From positions 4,712,001 to 4,776,000 of the forward strand of contig NZ_CP010431.2 of NCBI RefSeq assembly GCF_000814845.2: a stretch of 64,000 nt of DNA. Direction: 5' to 3'. The translations under genes were made by a program, and so were the position numbers. The notes beneath the pieces were generated by a model, which saw only the letters and a program-made list of their open reading frames with translations, searched no databases and had not been told where the DNA came from. The DNA is from Pandoraea sputorum (lineage in GTDB: Bacteria; Pseudomonadota; Gammaproteobacteria; Burkholderiales; Burkholderiaceae). Shown here one piece after another: positions 8,225 to 16,419 of the stretch. Each line of letters starts with the position of its first letter. Within the stretch, counting starts at the first letter, position 1.

Positions 8225-8821
8225 TTATTCGCCTGCTTGTCCGGCTTTTGCGATGCGTTCACGCGTAGCGTCGTCGATTCGCTGACGAACGCCACGAAGC
8301 GGCAATACGGCATCGGTGTACTTGCGTCCGTAATCGAGATTGAACGCGTAATCGAAGTCGGAAGGATTGTCGCCCTGCGTGTGTTGCAGCATGGTTTCGA
8401 GTTTATCCAGCGCTTTGACGGCACGCGCTTCGGGAGTTTTCGCATCCGCGTATTCGTCCCAAAGCGCGATGATCTTTTCACGCAGTGGCGCATCGAGCGG
8501 CGCACAGACTTCCATCAAGTCATTTCGCTCGACAGCATCCTTATCGATATCGCCACTTTGCTCCGTCGCAGGAACATCCCCGTGAAGCGCTTCACCGAGA
8601 TCGTGGACGAGACAAAGCTCCATGATTTTCAGGCGGTCGACGTCGCCCAGCTGATCCATGAAAACCGTTGCCATCAGCCCGAGACGCCAGCTGTGTTCGG
8701 CCGTACTTTCACGGCGTCCGGACGAGGTGTGCGCGCTTCGCAGAACGTCCTTCAGACGCTCGCAGGTTCGCAGAAAATCCAGTCGTCCATCGATCGTTGC
8801 TTTGTCCGTTGCAGTGTCCAT
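8225..8821 (-). CDS. HD-domain phosphohydrolase (HDDC2/YfbR-like, possible 5'-nucleotidase)
   Basis: A 198-residue soluble HD-superfamily enzyme. His43 (in STAEHSWRL), His73-Asp74 (in CLVHDLGEALHGD) and a later Asp in KALDKLETM supply the H...HD...D metal site. The pattern resembles the HDDC2/YfbR branch, whose characterised members remove phosphate from deoxyribonucleoside monophosphates; that activity is only inferred here. I chose the ATG at 8821 because AGAGGT lies seven bases before it; an in-frame codon at 8851 would add ten unsupported residues. It ends 28 bases from the converging GNAT gene. Confidence 0.78.
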   Translation of the reverse strand: MDTATDKATIDGRLDFLRTCERLKDVLRSAHTSSGRRESTAEHSWRLGLMATVFMDQLGDVDRLKIMELCLVHDLGEALHGDVPATEQSGDIDKDAVERNDLMEVCAPLDAPLREKIIALWDEYADAKTPEARAVKALDKLETMLQHTQGDNPSDFDYAFNLDYGRKYTDAVLPLRGVRQRIDDATRERIAKAGQAGE

Positions 8822-8893
8822 TCCGTACCTCTGGTGGCTCTTTTGGGGCAATTGAGCATTCTACGATTCGACGACGGGTGCGGCACGCAGAAA

Positions 8894-9772
8894 CTATGCT
8901 GCGGCGAGGTTCGCGCCCGCACATTCCGTGACCACGCGCTTGAGCTGCGCCAATGCCGGTGACGTGTCCCGATGACCCGCATGCAGGCAGAGGGCAACCG
9001 ACGGCAGCGGCGGCAGGCCCTCTTTTGTGCCGAGCCTCTTTAACGACGACGGCAGACCGGCCGCCGTTCTCAACGTGATGCCAAGTCCTGCGGCGACACC
9101 CGACCAAAGACTCTGCAGGCTCGCTGTCGTATAAGCCAGGCGCCACGAAATACCTGCGGCATCGAGCGCCTCGATGCCCGTGCGACGAAAGAAGCACGGC
9201 GGGTTGTACAGCGCGAGGTCCAAAGCGACACCTGGCGTCAGCACTATGTCGGCACCGACGGGTCCGATCCATGTCATCGGCAACATGGCGAGAGGCTCGG
9301 CATCGGACCGGCTTTCGTTTCCCATCACGAGGACAAGGTCGAGCTCTCCCCGGTCCAGCCGTTCGAGTAACACGCCGTTGCGTTCGACTGCGACTTCGAC
9401 ACGCACACCCGGATGCGTCTTCTTGAATTGCCCAAGCGCTGCGGGCAACCACGTCTCAGCGAAGTCGCCAGGCAGACCGAAGCGCACCACGCCCTCGACC
9501 GACGCCCCGCGAACCGCACGAACGGCTTCGTCGTTGAGATCGAGAATGCGGTGCGCATAGGAAAGGATCAGTTCGCCCGCGTCGGTTAGCATCAGGCCTC
9601 GCCCTTGTCGACGAAACAGCGGCTGACCGACCTGCGCTTCGAGCTTGCGCATCTGCTGACTGACGGCCGATTGCGAACGCCCGACGCGTTCTGCCGCGCG
9701 ATTCAGACTGCCCAGTTGCTGCGTCGCAAGGAATGTCCGCAGGGCATCCATGTCGAGATTCGGGATCGTCAT
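8894..9772 (-). CDS. LysR-family transcriptional regulator
   Basis: A 292-residue regulator. Residues 6-65 are the winged helix (LRTFLATQQLGSLNRAAER, then SQSAVSQQMRKLE), and residues about 90-285 form the two-lobed effector-binding domain typical of the family (VRFGLPGDFAETWLPAAL marks its first strand). The target genes and effector are unknown; the divergent neighbour at 9938 encodes an exported lipocalin-like protein. A short palindrome with LysR-type spacing lies two bases before the start codon, suggesting self-repression. Confidence 0.88.
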   Translation of the reverse strand: MTIPNLDMDALRTFLATQQLGSLNRAAERVGRSQSAVSQQMRKLEAQVGQPLFRRQGRGLMLTDAGELILSYAHRILDLNDEAVRAVRGASVEGVVRFGLPGDFAETWLPAALGQFKKTHPGVRVEVAVERNGVLLERLDRGELDLVLVMGNESRSDAEPLAMLPMTWIGPVGADIVLTPGVALDLALYNPPCFFRRTGIEALDAAGISWRLAYTTASLQSLWSGVAAGLGITLRTAAGLPSSLKRLGTKEGLPPLPSVALCLHAGHRDTSPALAQLKRVVTECAGANLAAA

Positions 9773-9774
9773 TA

Positions 9775-9789
9775 TTCAGTTTTTCTGAA
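9775..9789. promoter_or_regulatory. 15-base palindrome of LysR type (T-N11-A) next to the lysR start
   Basis: TTCAG, five T, CTGAA: a perfect palindrome with 5-base arms and a 5-base centre, matching the general T-N11-A layout of LysR-family boxes. It sits between the start codon of the LysR gene (9772) and the divergent lipocalin-like gene. The match is short, so chance is possible. Confidence 0.4.
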
Positions 9790-9937
9790 GCATTGATGCC
9801 GAATTATCGCATTTACTGCATCGTTCTTCTGGCTATCATCGGTGACTGTGCCGGGTCGATCTGCGTGTCCCGCGCGATCTCGCAAGCCTTCCCCGGCCAT
9901 CCCTCTCACCTCCTTCCGGTCACAGAGATATCACCTT

Positions 9938-10456
9938 ATGAATGCTCAGACGATGCTTAAGCGCTGCATGCTCGGCGCGGCCTTCTCGATGTGCATGCTA
10001 TTGACGACGGGCGCTCAAGCCGCGCCGTCAACGGTTGCGCCGTCGCTCGCCGGTACGTGGACGTTGGTCGCGGCTGACGTCCGGCATCTGGACGGCTCTC
10101 TCGCGCGCGACTATGGCGCGGCGCCCAAGGGCCTGCTGGTGATCGACGCGAAGGGGAACTACTCGCTGCAAATTTTCAAGGCGGAACGCCCCAAATTCGC
10201 GTCGGGCGACAAGAGTGCGGGGACGCCCGCAGAGTACAAGGCGGCCGTCATGGGCTCCAGCACGCATACGGGCACGATCAGCATCGATCCGGCCGACGGC
10301 ACGCTGACATTCCACATCCAAAACGCCTCGTTTCCCAACTGGGAGGGGGAACAGCAGAAGCGCAATTACGAACTCAAGGAAGGCGTGCTGAGCTACCGCG
10401 TGACGCCGCGTCCGAACGGCGACGTGCCGATCTCCGTCTGGCGGCGGGTAGACTGA
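9938..10456 (+). CDS. Exported lipocalin-like domain protein
   Basis: A 172-residue protein with a signal peptide of about 28 residues (MLGAAFSMCMLLTTGAQAA core), so probably periplasmic. The mature part begins SLAGTWTLVAADVRHLDGS and contains GLLVIDAKGNYSLQIF and the terminal ISVWRRVD, the usual marks of the lipocalin-like domain found in bacterial and fungal stand-alone proteins. A role in binding a small hydrophobic ligand is possible but unproven. I start at the ATG at 9938; upstream in-frame codons would place a long basic segment before the signal peptide. It diverges from the LysR gene. Confidence 0.68.
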   Translation: MNAQTMLKRCMLGAAFSMCMLLTTGAQAAPSTVAPSLAGTWTLVAADVRHLDGSLARDYGAAPKGLLVIDAKGNYSLQIFKAERPKFASGDKSAGTPAEYKAAVMGSSTHTGTISIDPADGTLTFHIQNASFPNWEGEQQKRNYELKEGVLSYRVTPRPNGDVPISVWRRVD

Positions 10457-10468
10457 CGAGTCTCGAGA

Positions 10469-10492
10469 CGGTGCCGTCGGAAAACGGCATCG
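10469..10492. terminator. Hairpin between two converging genes
   Basis: CGGTGCCGT and ACGGCATCG form a nine-base stem with one mismatch around a short loop, exactly in the gap between the converging genes ending at 10456 and 10493. There is no clear T-run on either side, so it is only a candidate terminator. Confidence 0.3.
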
Positions 10493-11284
10493 TTACCGCT
10501 CTCGCACCATTCTGCGCACAGTGAAACCCGTCATTGCCAGAAAGATCAACATGGGGAACATCGCCGACCAGTGCAACAGGTTTTGTGCTTGCGGCGCGTA
10601 CTCCCGAACATAGGCAGCAGTCATTACGCATTGCACCGTCATGAAAATCGCGAGTGCCATCAGCGACAAGCCTGCGGCCTTGCGTGCAGCACTTCTGTCT
10701 CCCCAAACGAGACCACCGAACAGCATGATCAATAACGCGACGACGAGGGTGCTGAAGGCTGTCGCGCCGGTCATCGCCACCGTATTCGCTGTCGCGGACG
10801 TGCCACTGAACAGCGCCATCAGCGTCACGAATATCAGCGCGATAGAAAAACCGTAGGCGCACAGGCCGAAAATGCGTCGAATCCTCTGTGCCATCGTTCG
10901 CGAATGCCACGCCTTGACGCGTTCCATCGGCACACGCAGAACGATCAGTAACGGCAGGCCTGCGACCAGAAGCGTCGACAGGTGAGTCATCGGCCCGCTC
11001 TTACCGATGAACCACGTCAACGCAAATCCGGAAATCATCTGAAGAATCAACAGCGGCTTCGCCCAGGCATGGCGTTGCATGAGCGCGACGGCACAGGCGG
11101 CACTCCAACAGGCACCCAGCACGACGAGCGCCAGTTGCCAGCCGACCGAAAGCGTCGAACCCGGAATCAACCCGGCAGCTGGCACCTGTTCGGATGCGAA
11201 AATCCAGTACAACGCCGGAAGCGTCGACATGACGCTAAACATGCACACGCAACCTGCCAATATGACCCGATCGGAATGATTCAT
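10493..11284 (-). CDS. Unrecognised multi-pass membrane protein
   Basis: A 263-residue hydrophobic protein that I do not recognise. About seven or eight membrane segments can be drawn, including DRVILAGCVCMFSVMSTLPAL near the N-terminus and LIFLAMTGFTVRR at the C-terminus. Loops are short; the most polar stretch is the ERVKAWHSRTMAQRIRR region in the middle. No catalytic or transport motif stands out. I start at the ATG at 11284; the longer frame to 11368 adds a very basic 28-residue stretch that looks non-coding. The sequence around its start is richer in A and T than the surroundings, so it may be a newer arrival. No partner gene is evident. Confidence 0.6.
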   Translation of the reverse strand: MNHSDRVILAGCVCMFSVMSTLPALYWIFASEQVPAAGLIPGSTLSVGWQLALVVLGACWSAACAVALMQRHAWAKPLLILQMISGFALTWFIGKSGPMTHLSTLLVAGLPLLIVLRVPMERVKAWHSRTMAQRIRRIFGLCAYGFSIALIFVTLMALFSGTSATANTVAMTGATAFSTLVVALLIMLFGGLVWGDRSAARKAAGLSLMALAIFMTVQCVMTAAYVREYAPQAQNLLHWSAMFPMLIFLAMTGFTVRRMVRER

Positions 11285-11420
11285 TATTTTTAGTATGCCC
11301 AACGATTTCGACGATGTGAGACGACGTCGATGATTTCGCTTGTTGATGATTGGAATTCGCTGCGGCAACTTCCCCGACCGCAGACCAGGCAGATCTTCGC
11401 ACGCACTACGACGCGTTGTC

Positions 11421-12086
11421 TCAGACGAATGGCGCAGTCAGCCTTTCAGTTTTCAGCACACGTTGCACCGCAGGCCGTGCAAGCATCCGCTGCAAATACT
11501 CACCGAGCAGCGCACGCTCGCGAGCCGGTTTGGCAAAGCCTCTTGTCCAACGACAGAGCATGAACGCATACGGATCAAGGATCGAGTATTCGTCGCCTAG
11601 CAACCAAGGGCCGCCGCTCGACTGAAGTTGCTGCTCCAGTTGCTCAAGCAAGGTACCGATCTTCGATTCGGCATGCGCCCGCACCTGATCCACCCCCGCC
11701 ACGTTGCCGACGTCCACCCAACGCTCCGGGTAGAAATAGACAATCAATGCCGACTGAAGCGTGTTCGTCAGCCACATGAGCCATTTGTAAAACTCGGCAC
11801 GTTCCTGCGTTGCCAAGCGGGGCGCCAACCGCGGCGCCATCTCGCTTTCAGGTGATGTGTCTGCCAGATGCAGACAAATAGCGGCCGTCTCATACAGCAC
11901 CATGTCGCCGTCGACCAACACAGGAATCAATCCGTTGGGGTTCAGGCGCAGATATTCGGCTGACTTGTGCGCATTGTGATTACGATCTACCAGCACCAAT
12001 TCGAATGGCTGGCCGATTTCCTCCAGAACAATGTGAGGGGCCATGCTGGCGTTGCTGGGGTAGTAAAACAGTTTCTTGTCGGTCAT
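11421..12086 (-). CDS. Glutathione S-transferase family protein
   Basis: A 221-residue soluble protein with both GST domains. The N-terminal thioredoxin-like part (residues 1-80) has KLFYYPSNASMAPHIVLEE, where a serine stands in the usual catalytic region, and the glutathione-binding NPNGLIPVLVDGD followed by LYETAAICLHLAD. The C-terminal helical domain follows from about residue 90. The electrophilic substrate cannot be predicted. It stands alone, with no operon partner within 100 bases on the same strand. Confidence 0.86.
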   Translation of the reverse strand: MTDKKLFYYPSNASMAPHIVLEEIGQPFELVLVDRNHNAHKSAEYLRLNPNGLIPVLVDGDMVLYETAAICLHLADTSPESEMAPRLAPRLATQERAEFYKWLMWLTNTLQSALIVYFYPERWVDVGNVAGVDQVRAHAESKIGTLLEQLEQQLQSSGGPWLLGDEYSILDPYAFMLCRWTRGFAKPARERALLGEYLQRMLARPAVQRVLKTERLTAPFV

Positions 12087-12197
12087 GTCTGTCGTCGATT
12101 TCCTAAATCGGGATCAATGCTGACGATAGTAATACCGACCACCCCCGCCGTTATCGAATAACAGTGAATTCGTGACGTTGCGGGGGCACCCACCCCA

Positions 12198-12653
12198 TCA
12201 GACCGACACCTGCCGACGGCGGCGAAGTCCAATGAACGTCAGTTCGGCGAACACCAGCACGGTCACGATCTGGACACCGATGAAGGCCACGCCCAGCCCA
12301 TTGGGCGCGATCCAGTCCGATGCCAGCAACAAGGCGCAATCGAGTGCCCAGATCACGTTGATGCCAATGACCGTCCACGCTGCCCCAGCGGGTAACGGAG
12401 TCCGTCGCACCAGCGAGATGAGCGCAGCCCCGTAGACAAGCAGGATAAGGCCCGTGACGCGCAGCCCGACGGCAGGCAAGTCCAGCAGCCCCGCCAGCGG
12501 AACCGCGGCGAGAACCTGCAAGAGTCCGACGGCACCGCTCACCAGCGCGTTGGCGAGCATAACGCGGGCAAGCATTGAAGCGCGGGAAGAAGCATGAAGC
12601 AAATGAAGCACGTTGTGACGCGAAGCCTCAGGCGAGGATTGATGCGATGACAT
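12198..12653 (-). CDS. Unrecognised four-segment membrane protein
   Basis: A 151-residue protein that I cannot assign. It has about 30 polar N-terminal residues, then four membrane segments (LARVMLANALVSGAVGLLQ, LRVTGLILLVYGAALISLV, WTVIGINVIWALDCALLLA and VAFIGVQIVTVLVFAELTFI), and ends in a basic tail LRRRRQVSV. This resembles small integral membrane proteins often placed next to XRE regulators. The start is taken at 12653 because GGAGGT lies seven bases before it; the adjacent ATG at 12656 is possible. It is divergent from the MmyB-type regulator at 12827 and may be its target. Confidence 0.6.
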   Translation of the reverse strand: MSSHQSSPEASRHNVLHLLHASSRASMLARVMLANALVSGAVGLLQVLAAVPLAGLLDLPAVGLRVTGLILLVYGAALISLVRRTPLPAGAAWTVIGINVIWALDCALLLASDWIAPNGLGVAFIGVQIVTVLVFAELTFIGLRRRRQVSV

Positions 12654-12720
12654 CATGATGACCTCCATTGAAGTGAGCCCGATCCGGACAACGCGCCGAT
12701 GGCAGCGTTGTTCAGGATGA

Positions 12721-12748
12721 CGAGACGTCGTGTCTCGCTGGCTATAAT
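12721..12748 (+). promoter_or_regulatory. Palindrome and -10 box upstream of the MmyB-type regulator
   Basis: CGAGAC (12721-12726) and GTCTCG (12732-12737) are perfect inverted 6-base arms with 5 bases between them. A consensus -10 hexamer TATAAT follows at 12743-12748; no good -35 box is visible, so the palindrome lies where RNA polymerase would need to bind. This is a plausible operator for the regulator starting at 12827 and perhaps for the divergent membrane protein. Confidence 0.45.
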
Positions 12749-12826
12749 CTTCTCGATTGCGCGACGCACCGTCGATTACCTGCGAGGTAATGGCTGCTCA
12801 CTCTCCAACCGCCCATACTCCGCGTC

Positions 12827-13612
12827 ATGACGACACCTGCTATCGGAACCCTGTTGCGCGACTGGCGTCAGCGTCGACGTATGAGCCAACTCGATCTCGC
12901 GTTGGAAGCCGAAATTTCCACCCGCCATTTGAGCTTTGTGGAGACGGGCCGCGCGCAACCCAGCCGCGAAATGCTCCTGCATCTCGCGCAAGCACTCGAC
13001 ATCCCACTGCGTGAGCGCAACGCGCTGCTTGTCGCGGCGGGCTTTGCGCCGCGCTTCGAGGCTCGCGCGTTCGACGCCCCCGACATGGCCGTCGCACGCG
13101 AAGCCGTTCAGCGGGTACTGGATGGTCACAAGCCGTACCCGGCACTGGCCGTCGACCGACATTGGACGCTACTCGCGGCCAATCGCGCGGTGATGCCGCT
13201 GCTCGCTGGCGTCGACCCGTCGTTGCTGAGCGGTGCTGTGAATGTCCTGCGTCTGTCGCTGCACCCGGACGGTCTCGCGTCGCGCATCGCCAATTTGCCG
13301 GAATGGCGTGCGCATTTGCTGCATCGCCTGCGTCAGCAAATTCACGCAAGCGGCGACGCCACGTTGGGCGAGCTGTACGAGGAGTTGAAGGCGTATCCCG
13401 TGGCAGAGCGCGGGCCAGCACCGGCGGTACCGCCCACGGCGAACATTTTCGTGCCGATGCAGTTGCGCACGAGCGAGGGTCTGCTGTCGTTCTTCAGCAC
13501 GACCACGGTATTTGGCACCCCCGTGGATGTGACGCTGGCCGAGATGGCGCTCGAAGCGTTCTACCCGGCCGATGAGGTGACGGGGAGGATCATGCGTGCG
13601 ATGGTGTTGTGA
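12827..13612 (+). CDS. XRE-type HTH regulator with MmyB-like ligand domain
   Basis: A 261-residue regulator. Residues about 5-65 are an XRE helix-turn-helix (LLRDWRQRRRMSQLDLALEA, then STRHLSFVETGRAQPSREML). Residues about 95-255 are the MmyB-like PAS-type domain, recognisable from KPYPALAVDRHWTLLAANRA, LRLSLHPDGLASRIANLPEW and the C-terminal FYPADEVT segment. Proteins of this group often repress a neighbouring oxidoreductase or membrane gene and may bind fatty-acid-like ligands, by family analogy. The divergent small membrane protein is its only close neighbour. A palindrome overlapping a -10 box precedes it. Confidence 0.88.
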   Translation: MTTPAIGTLLRDWRQRRRMSQLDLALEAEISTRHLSFVETGRAQPSREMLLHLAQALDIPLRERNALLVAAGFAPRFEARAFDAPDMAVAREAVQRVLDGHKPYPALAVDRHWTLLAANRAVMPLLAGVDPSLLSGAVNVLRLSLHPDGLASRIANLPEWRAHLLHRLRQQIHASGDATLGELYEELKAYPVAERGPAPAVPPTANIFVPMQLRTSEGLLSFFSTTTVFGTPVDVTLAEMALEAFYPADEVTGRIMRAMVL

Positions 13613-13660
13613 AGTCGGGCCGAAAGGCGCAGCTATATTGCGGCTGAGAGGATGCTCGAG

Positions 13661-13687
13661 GACGAGAGGGACGAGAGGGACGAGAGC
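13661..13687. repeat. Three tandem 9-base units (GACGAGAGG)
   Basis: Two exact copies of GACGAGAGG and a third ending in C follow one another in the gap between the MmyB-type gene and the tRNA terminator. The array is non-coding and has the same unit length as the one downstream of the porin, but a different sequence. Confidence 0.7.
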
Positions 13688-13704
13688 GCCGACGCAGAAA
13701 AAGA

Positions 13705-13730
13705 AAAAGCCCTGACAAGTCAGGGCTTTT
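13705..13730 (-). terminator. Intrinsic terminator of the tRNA operon
   Basis: AAAAGCCCTGA and TCAGGGCTTTT form an 11-base perfect stem with a 4-base loop, followed on the minus strand by a T-rich run. It lies just after the 3' end of tRNA-Cys and ends the Gly-Gly-Cys transcript. Confidence 0.85.
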
Positions 13731-13736
13731 GAATTT

Positions 13737-13810
13737 TGGAGGCGGGAGACGGAATCGAACCGACGTAAACGGCTTTGCAGGCCGCTGCATAACCATTTTG
13801 CTATCCCGCC
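13737..13810 (-). tRNA. tRNA-Cys (anticodon GCA)
   Basis: The minus strand folds as a tRNA of 74 bases with encoded CCA: acceptor arms GGCGGGA and TCCCGCC, the anticodon loop CCTGCAAAG with GCA, and a GGTTCGATTCC T-arm. It is the last member of the Gly-Gly-Cys cluster beside pgsA and uvrC, as glyW and cysT are in E. coli. Confidence 0.95.
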
Positions 13811-13893
13811 ATCGGGATACTCTGCCGCGTTGTAACCACTCGTTGTTGCCATCGAGGGCGCCCGTCGGATCGATCGCCGTGGGCTTTTCGGCA

Positions 13894-13920
13894 AATAAAA
13901 AGGGAAGCCAGGGCCTCCCT
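13894..13920 (-). terminator. Hairpin with T-run between tRNA-Gly and tRNA-Cys
   Basis: AGGGAAGCC (13901-13909) and GGCCTCCCT (13912-13920) pair over nine positions with one G-T wobble; on the minus strand the stem is followed by TTTTTATTTG. It would partly end transcription after the second tRNA-Gly or shield processing intermediates. Confidence 0.55.
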
Positions 13921-13927
13921 CTGGATT

Positions 13928-14003
13928 TGGAGCGGGAGACGAGTCTCGAACTCGCGACCTCAACCTTGGCAAGGTTGCGCTCTACCAACTGAGCTACTCC
14001 CGC
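13928..14003 (-). tRNA. tRNA-Gly (anticodon GCC), copy 2
   Basis: A 76-base tRNA with encoded CCA on the minus strand: acceptor arm GCGGGAG paired with CTCCCGC, D-arm AGCTCAGTTGGTAGAGC, anticodon arm with TTGCCAA (GCC) and T-arm GAGTTCGAGACTC. It appears identical to the copy at 14052-14127. Confidence 0.95.
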
Positions 14004-14051
14004 ATGACACCGAACACCGAGGATCAATCACTCAATGTCCAGTGTGAAAAC

Positions 14052-14127
14052 TGGAGCGGGAGACGAGTCTCGAACTCGCGACCTCAACCTTGGCAAGGTT
14101 GCGCTCTACCAACTGAGCTACTCCCGC
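14052..14127 (-). tRNA. tRNA-Gly (anticodon GCC), copy 1
   Basis: First gene of the minus-strand tRNA operon, 76 bases with CCA encoded and the same sequence as the next copy. It starts about 77 bases after a strong -10 box, so the primary transcript has a leader that must be trimmed by RNase P. Confidence 0.95.
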
Positions 14128-14203
14128 ATTGTCATGCGTACTACCAATCCATCTACTTCTAAAAACTTCGCTGCCGGGCTAGCGCCGTAGCAGCGAGAAG
14201 GAG

Positions 14204-14232
14204 ATTATGTCTAAACGACGATTCAGTGTCAA
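14204..14232 (-). promoter_or_regulatory. Sigma-70 promoter of the Gly-Gly-Cys tRNA operon
   Basis: On the minus strand TTGACA (14232-14227), a 17-base spacer and CATAAT (14209-14204) make a near-consensus promoter pointing at the tRNA-Gly genes. Confidence 0.8.
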
Positions 14233-14315
14233 GCACCTACACTGAAAATTTGTGAAGTTTTTTCTCCTCCACCGCACAGATCCCGCGCACTTCCCGCATA
14301 TTCAGAGACTTACGC

Positions 14316-14909
14316 TCACATCTGTGCGCCGCCCCGCTCACGAATCTGCGGCCACGCGCGGCGCAAATAATACAGCATTGACCACAACGTGAGAACCGCC
14401 GCCACGTAAATCAGCCACGTTCCCCAGAATCGCGAGTCGAAACGCAACCCGTTCCACACCACCGTGCCGTTAAACAGCAACAACGGAATCGCCACCATCT
14501 GCGCCGCCGTCTTGATCTTGCCCAACTGATGTACCGCCACGCTGCGCGACGCGCCAATCTGAGCCATCCACTCCCGCAACGCCGAAATCGTGATTTCCCG
14601 TCCGATGATGATGAGCGCCACCAACGCGTTGATTCGCCCCATCTGCAACAGCATCAGCAGCGCCGCCGCCACCATCAGCTTGTCGGCCACCGGATCCAGA
14701 AACGCCCCGAACGCCGACGTCTGATTCCAGCGGCGTGCCAGAAACCCGTCAAACCAGTCGGTCAGCGCCGCCAGCACGAACACCGCGCACGCCACCCAGT
14801 TCATCTCGACGGATGACAACCATGTCGTCGGCAAATAGTAGACGCCGACCACCAGCGGGATCAGCACGATCCGAAGCCAGGTCAGGAATATGGGGACATT
14901 GAAAGGCAT
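14316..14909 (-). CDS. pgsA: CDP-diacylglycerol--glycerol-3-phosphate 3-phosphatidyltransferase
   Basis: A 197-residue inner-membrane enzyme that joins CDP-diacylglycerol and glycerol 3-phosphate to give phosphatidylglycerol phosphate, the committed step to phosphatidylglycerol and cardiolipin. The CDP-alcohol phosphotransferase motif is complete: Asp51, Asp54-Gly55, Ala58-Arg59, Gly68, Asp72 and Asp76. Five or six membrane segments surround it. The start at 14909 gives the usual MPFNVPIFLTWLRI opening; a longer frame upstream is not supported. It lies downstream of uvrC on the same strand, as in E. coli, but with kch in between on the other strand, so it needs its own promoter. Confidence 0.95.
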   Translation of the reverse strand: MPFNVPIFLTWLRIVLIPLVVGVYYLPTTWLSSVEMNWVACAVFVLAALTDWFDGFLARRWNQTSAFGAFLDPVADKLMVAAALLMLLQMGRINALVALIIIGREITISALREWMAQIGASRSVAVHQLGKIKTAAQMVAIPLLLFNGTVVWNGLRFDSRFWGTWLIYVAAVLTLWSMLYYLRRAWPQIRERGGAQM

Positions 14910-15025
14910 GGCAGCATGAGTTCGGCAAACGTCGACACACGGCGCACTCGGCAACCGTACCAGACCCGCATTGTGCCGTGTCTGCCCCGTAGCGACAAGG
15001 CCGCAGGCACCGCACACCTGTTGAC

Positions 15026-16333
15026 ATGTGCGCCAGTGTGCCCCTATCTTGCTCGCAACATCCCGCCAATAGCGCCGATCTCGTGAAACTGCACTCGCCC
15101 CTGTCCGCCCTGCGCAGTGTCCTGCACCGGCCGCCCCTCGGGGCACTCGTTCCCCGACACGTGCTGATCGCCGGACTCGTCGGCATCGACGGCCTGCTGC
15201 TCGTCGCCTCCGTATTGCTGCGCGTGCCCGGCTCGCTGCTCATCGATCTCTTCGTGCGCGGCGACCTCTCCGCCCTCGAACATATCGAAGCCACGCACCT
15301 GCCCCGGCTGCTGTTCGGACTCAACGCCATCGAGCGCATCGACTTCTCGCATCTGCCTCGCGCGCTCGTCGGCACGGCGCTCGTCGCGCTGTCCTGCGGC
15401 CTCGTGATTCGTGCGCGCACTGCGTGGGCTTTCACGCTGGTCATGCTCGCCCTCGCTGCCGCCATCAACTTCCACCTCAACATCCGCTTCGACGTAACGT
15501 TCATCCTCTCGCTCGTCTGCTTCGGATTGTTGCTCTGGTACTGGCGCGAATTCGACCGGGCCAGCTTCGCCGCCGCGACGCTCTACACGCTCGTGGCCGT
15601 GTTCGCCCTGGTGATCTACGCGACGTTCGGCACGATGTATCTGGGGCGTGAGTTCAAGCCGAATGTCGGGGATCTCGCCACGGCGTTCTATTTCGCCATC
15701 GTCACGATGACGACGGTCGGCTACGGCGATATCGTGCCGGTGTCGACCGACGCGCGCCTGTTCACCGCGTCGGTCATCATCTTTGGGATCAGCGTGTTCG
15801 CGACGTCGCTTTCCGTCGTCATCGGCCCGCTCGTCGGGGGCAACCTCAAGAAAATTCTCGCGGGGAGATTCACGCACGTGATACGAAAGAACCACTTCAT
15901 CGTGGCCGGCGCGTCGCCGCTGGCCGTCAACGTCCACCACGAACTCACCAAACGCGGCTGGCCCGTGACGGTCATCATCGCGAGCGGCGCGGACAATCCC
16001 TATCCGGAAGAAGCGGACGTCATGCACGGCGACGCCAGCGATAACACCGTGCTGACCCATGCTGGCATCGAGCACGCCAAAGCCGTGCTCGCACTGCGGG
16101 CGGACGATTCCGAAAATGCGTTCATCGTGCTCGCCTCGAAAGAGATCGCGCCGACCGTGCGCACTATCGCCTCAGTGAACGACAGCAAGCACCTGAGCAA
16201 ACTCAAGCGCGTGCAGCCGGACATGATTTTTGCGCCGCCAGTGGTTGGAGGCGAGTTGCTCGCCCGCACGCTTTCCGGGGAAACCGTCGATAACGATACC
16301 GTGATGCGATTGCTGTTTCACGGCGATACGTGA
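15026..16333 (+). CDS. kch: Voltage-gated-type potassium channel with RCK domain
   Basis: A 435-residue inner-membrane channel. Several hydrophobic segments (residues about 45-65, 112-170 and 182-205) precede the pore helix and the selectivity filter TVGYGD at 230-235; a last membrane helix follows (about 243-265). The C-terminal cytoplasmic part from about 285 is a TrkA-N/RCK domain (HFIVAGASPLAVNVHHEL at its first strand). Wording of the filter region and of DNTVLTHAGIEHAKAVLAL strongly resembles E. coli Kch. The first 20 residues are uncertain: a GTG at 15083 is an alternative start. The gene is inserted antiparallel between pgsA and uvrC. Confidence 0.88.
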   Translation: MCASVPLSCSQHPANSADLVKLHSPLSALRSVLHRPPLGALVPRHVLIAGLVGIDGLLLVASVLLRVPGSLLIDLFVRGDLSALEHIEATHLPRLLFGLNAIERIDFSHLPRALVGTALVALSCGLVIRARTAWAFTLVMLALAAAINFHLNIRFDVTFILSLVCFGLLLWYWREFDRASFAAATLYTLVAVFALVIYATFGTMYLGREFKPNVGDLATAFYFAIVTMTTVGYGDIVPVSTDARLFTASVIIFGISVFATSLSVVIGPLVGGNLKKILAGRFTHVIRKNHFIVAGASPLAVNVHHELTKRGWPVTVIIASGADNPYPEEADVMHGDASDNTVLTHAGIEHAKAVLALRADDSENAFIVLASKEIAPTVRTIASVNDSKHLSKLKRVQPDMIFAPPVVGGELLARTLSGETVDNDTVMRLLFHGDT

Positions 16334-16419
16334 GCAAGTCGTGACCAGAGAGTGACGATAGGGTGACGAGGACCGCCGAGCGAAACGATGACCCGGAGAC
16401 CCGGCTGAACCGGCCGAAC

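Noticed and set aside
2782..13612. Possible genomic island next to the tRNA genes
   Set aside because: The region is rich in regulators and single accessory genes, but no integrase, no repeated tRNA end and no mobile-element gene were seen; base composition differs only slightly.
14207..14245. A 12-residue plus-strand frame with a good AAGGAG site near the tRNA genes
   Set aside because: The bases are explained by the minus-strand tRNA promoter (TTGACA-17-CATAAT); the frame is too short and the site is coincidental.
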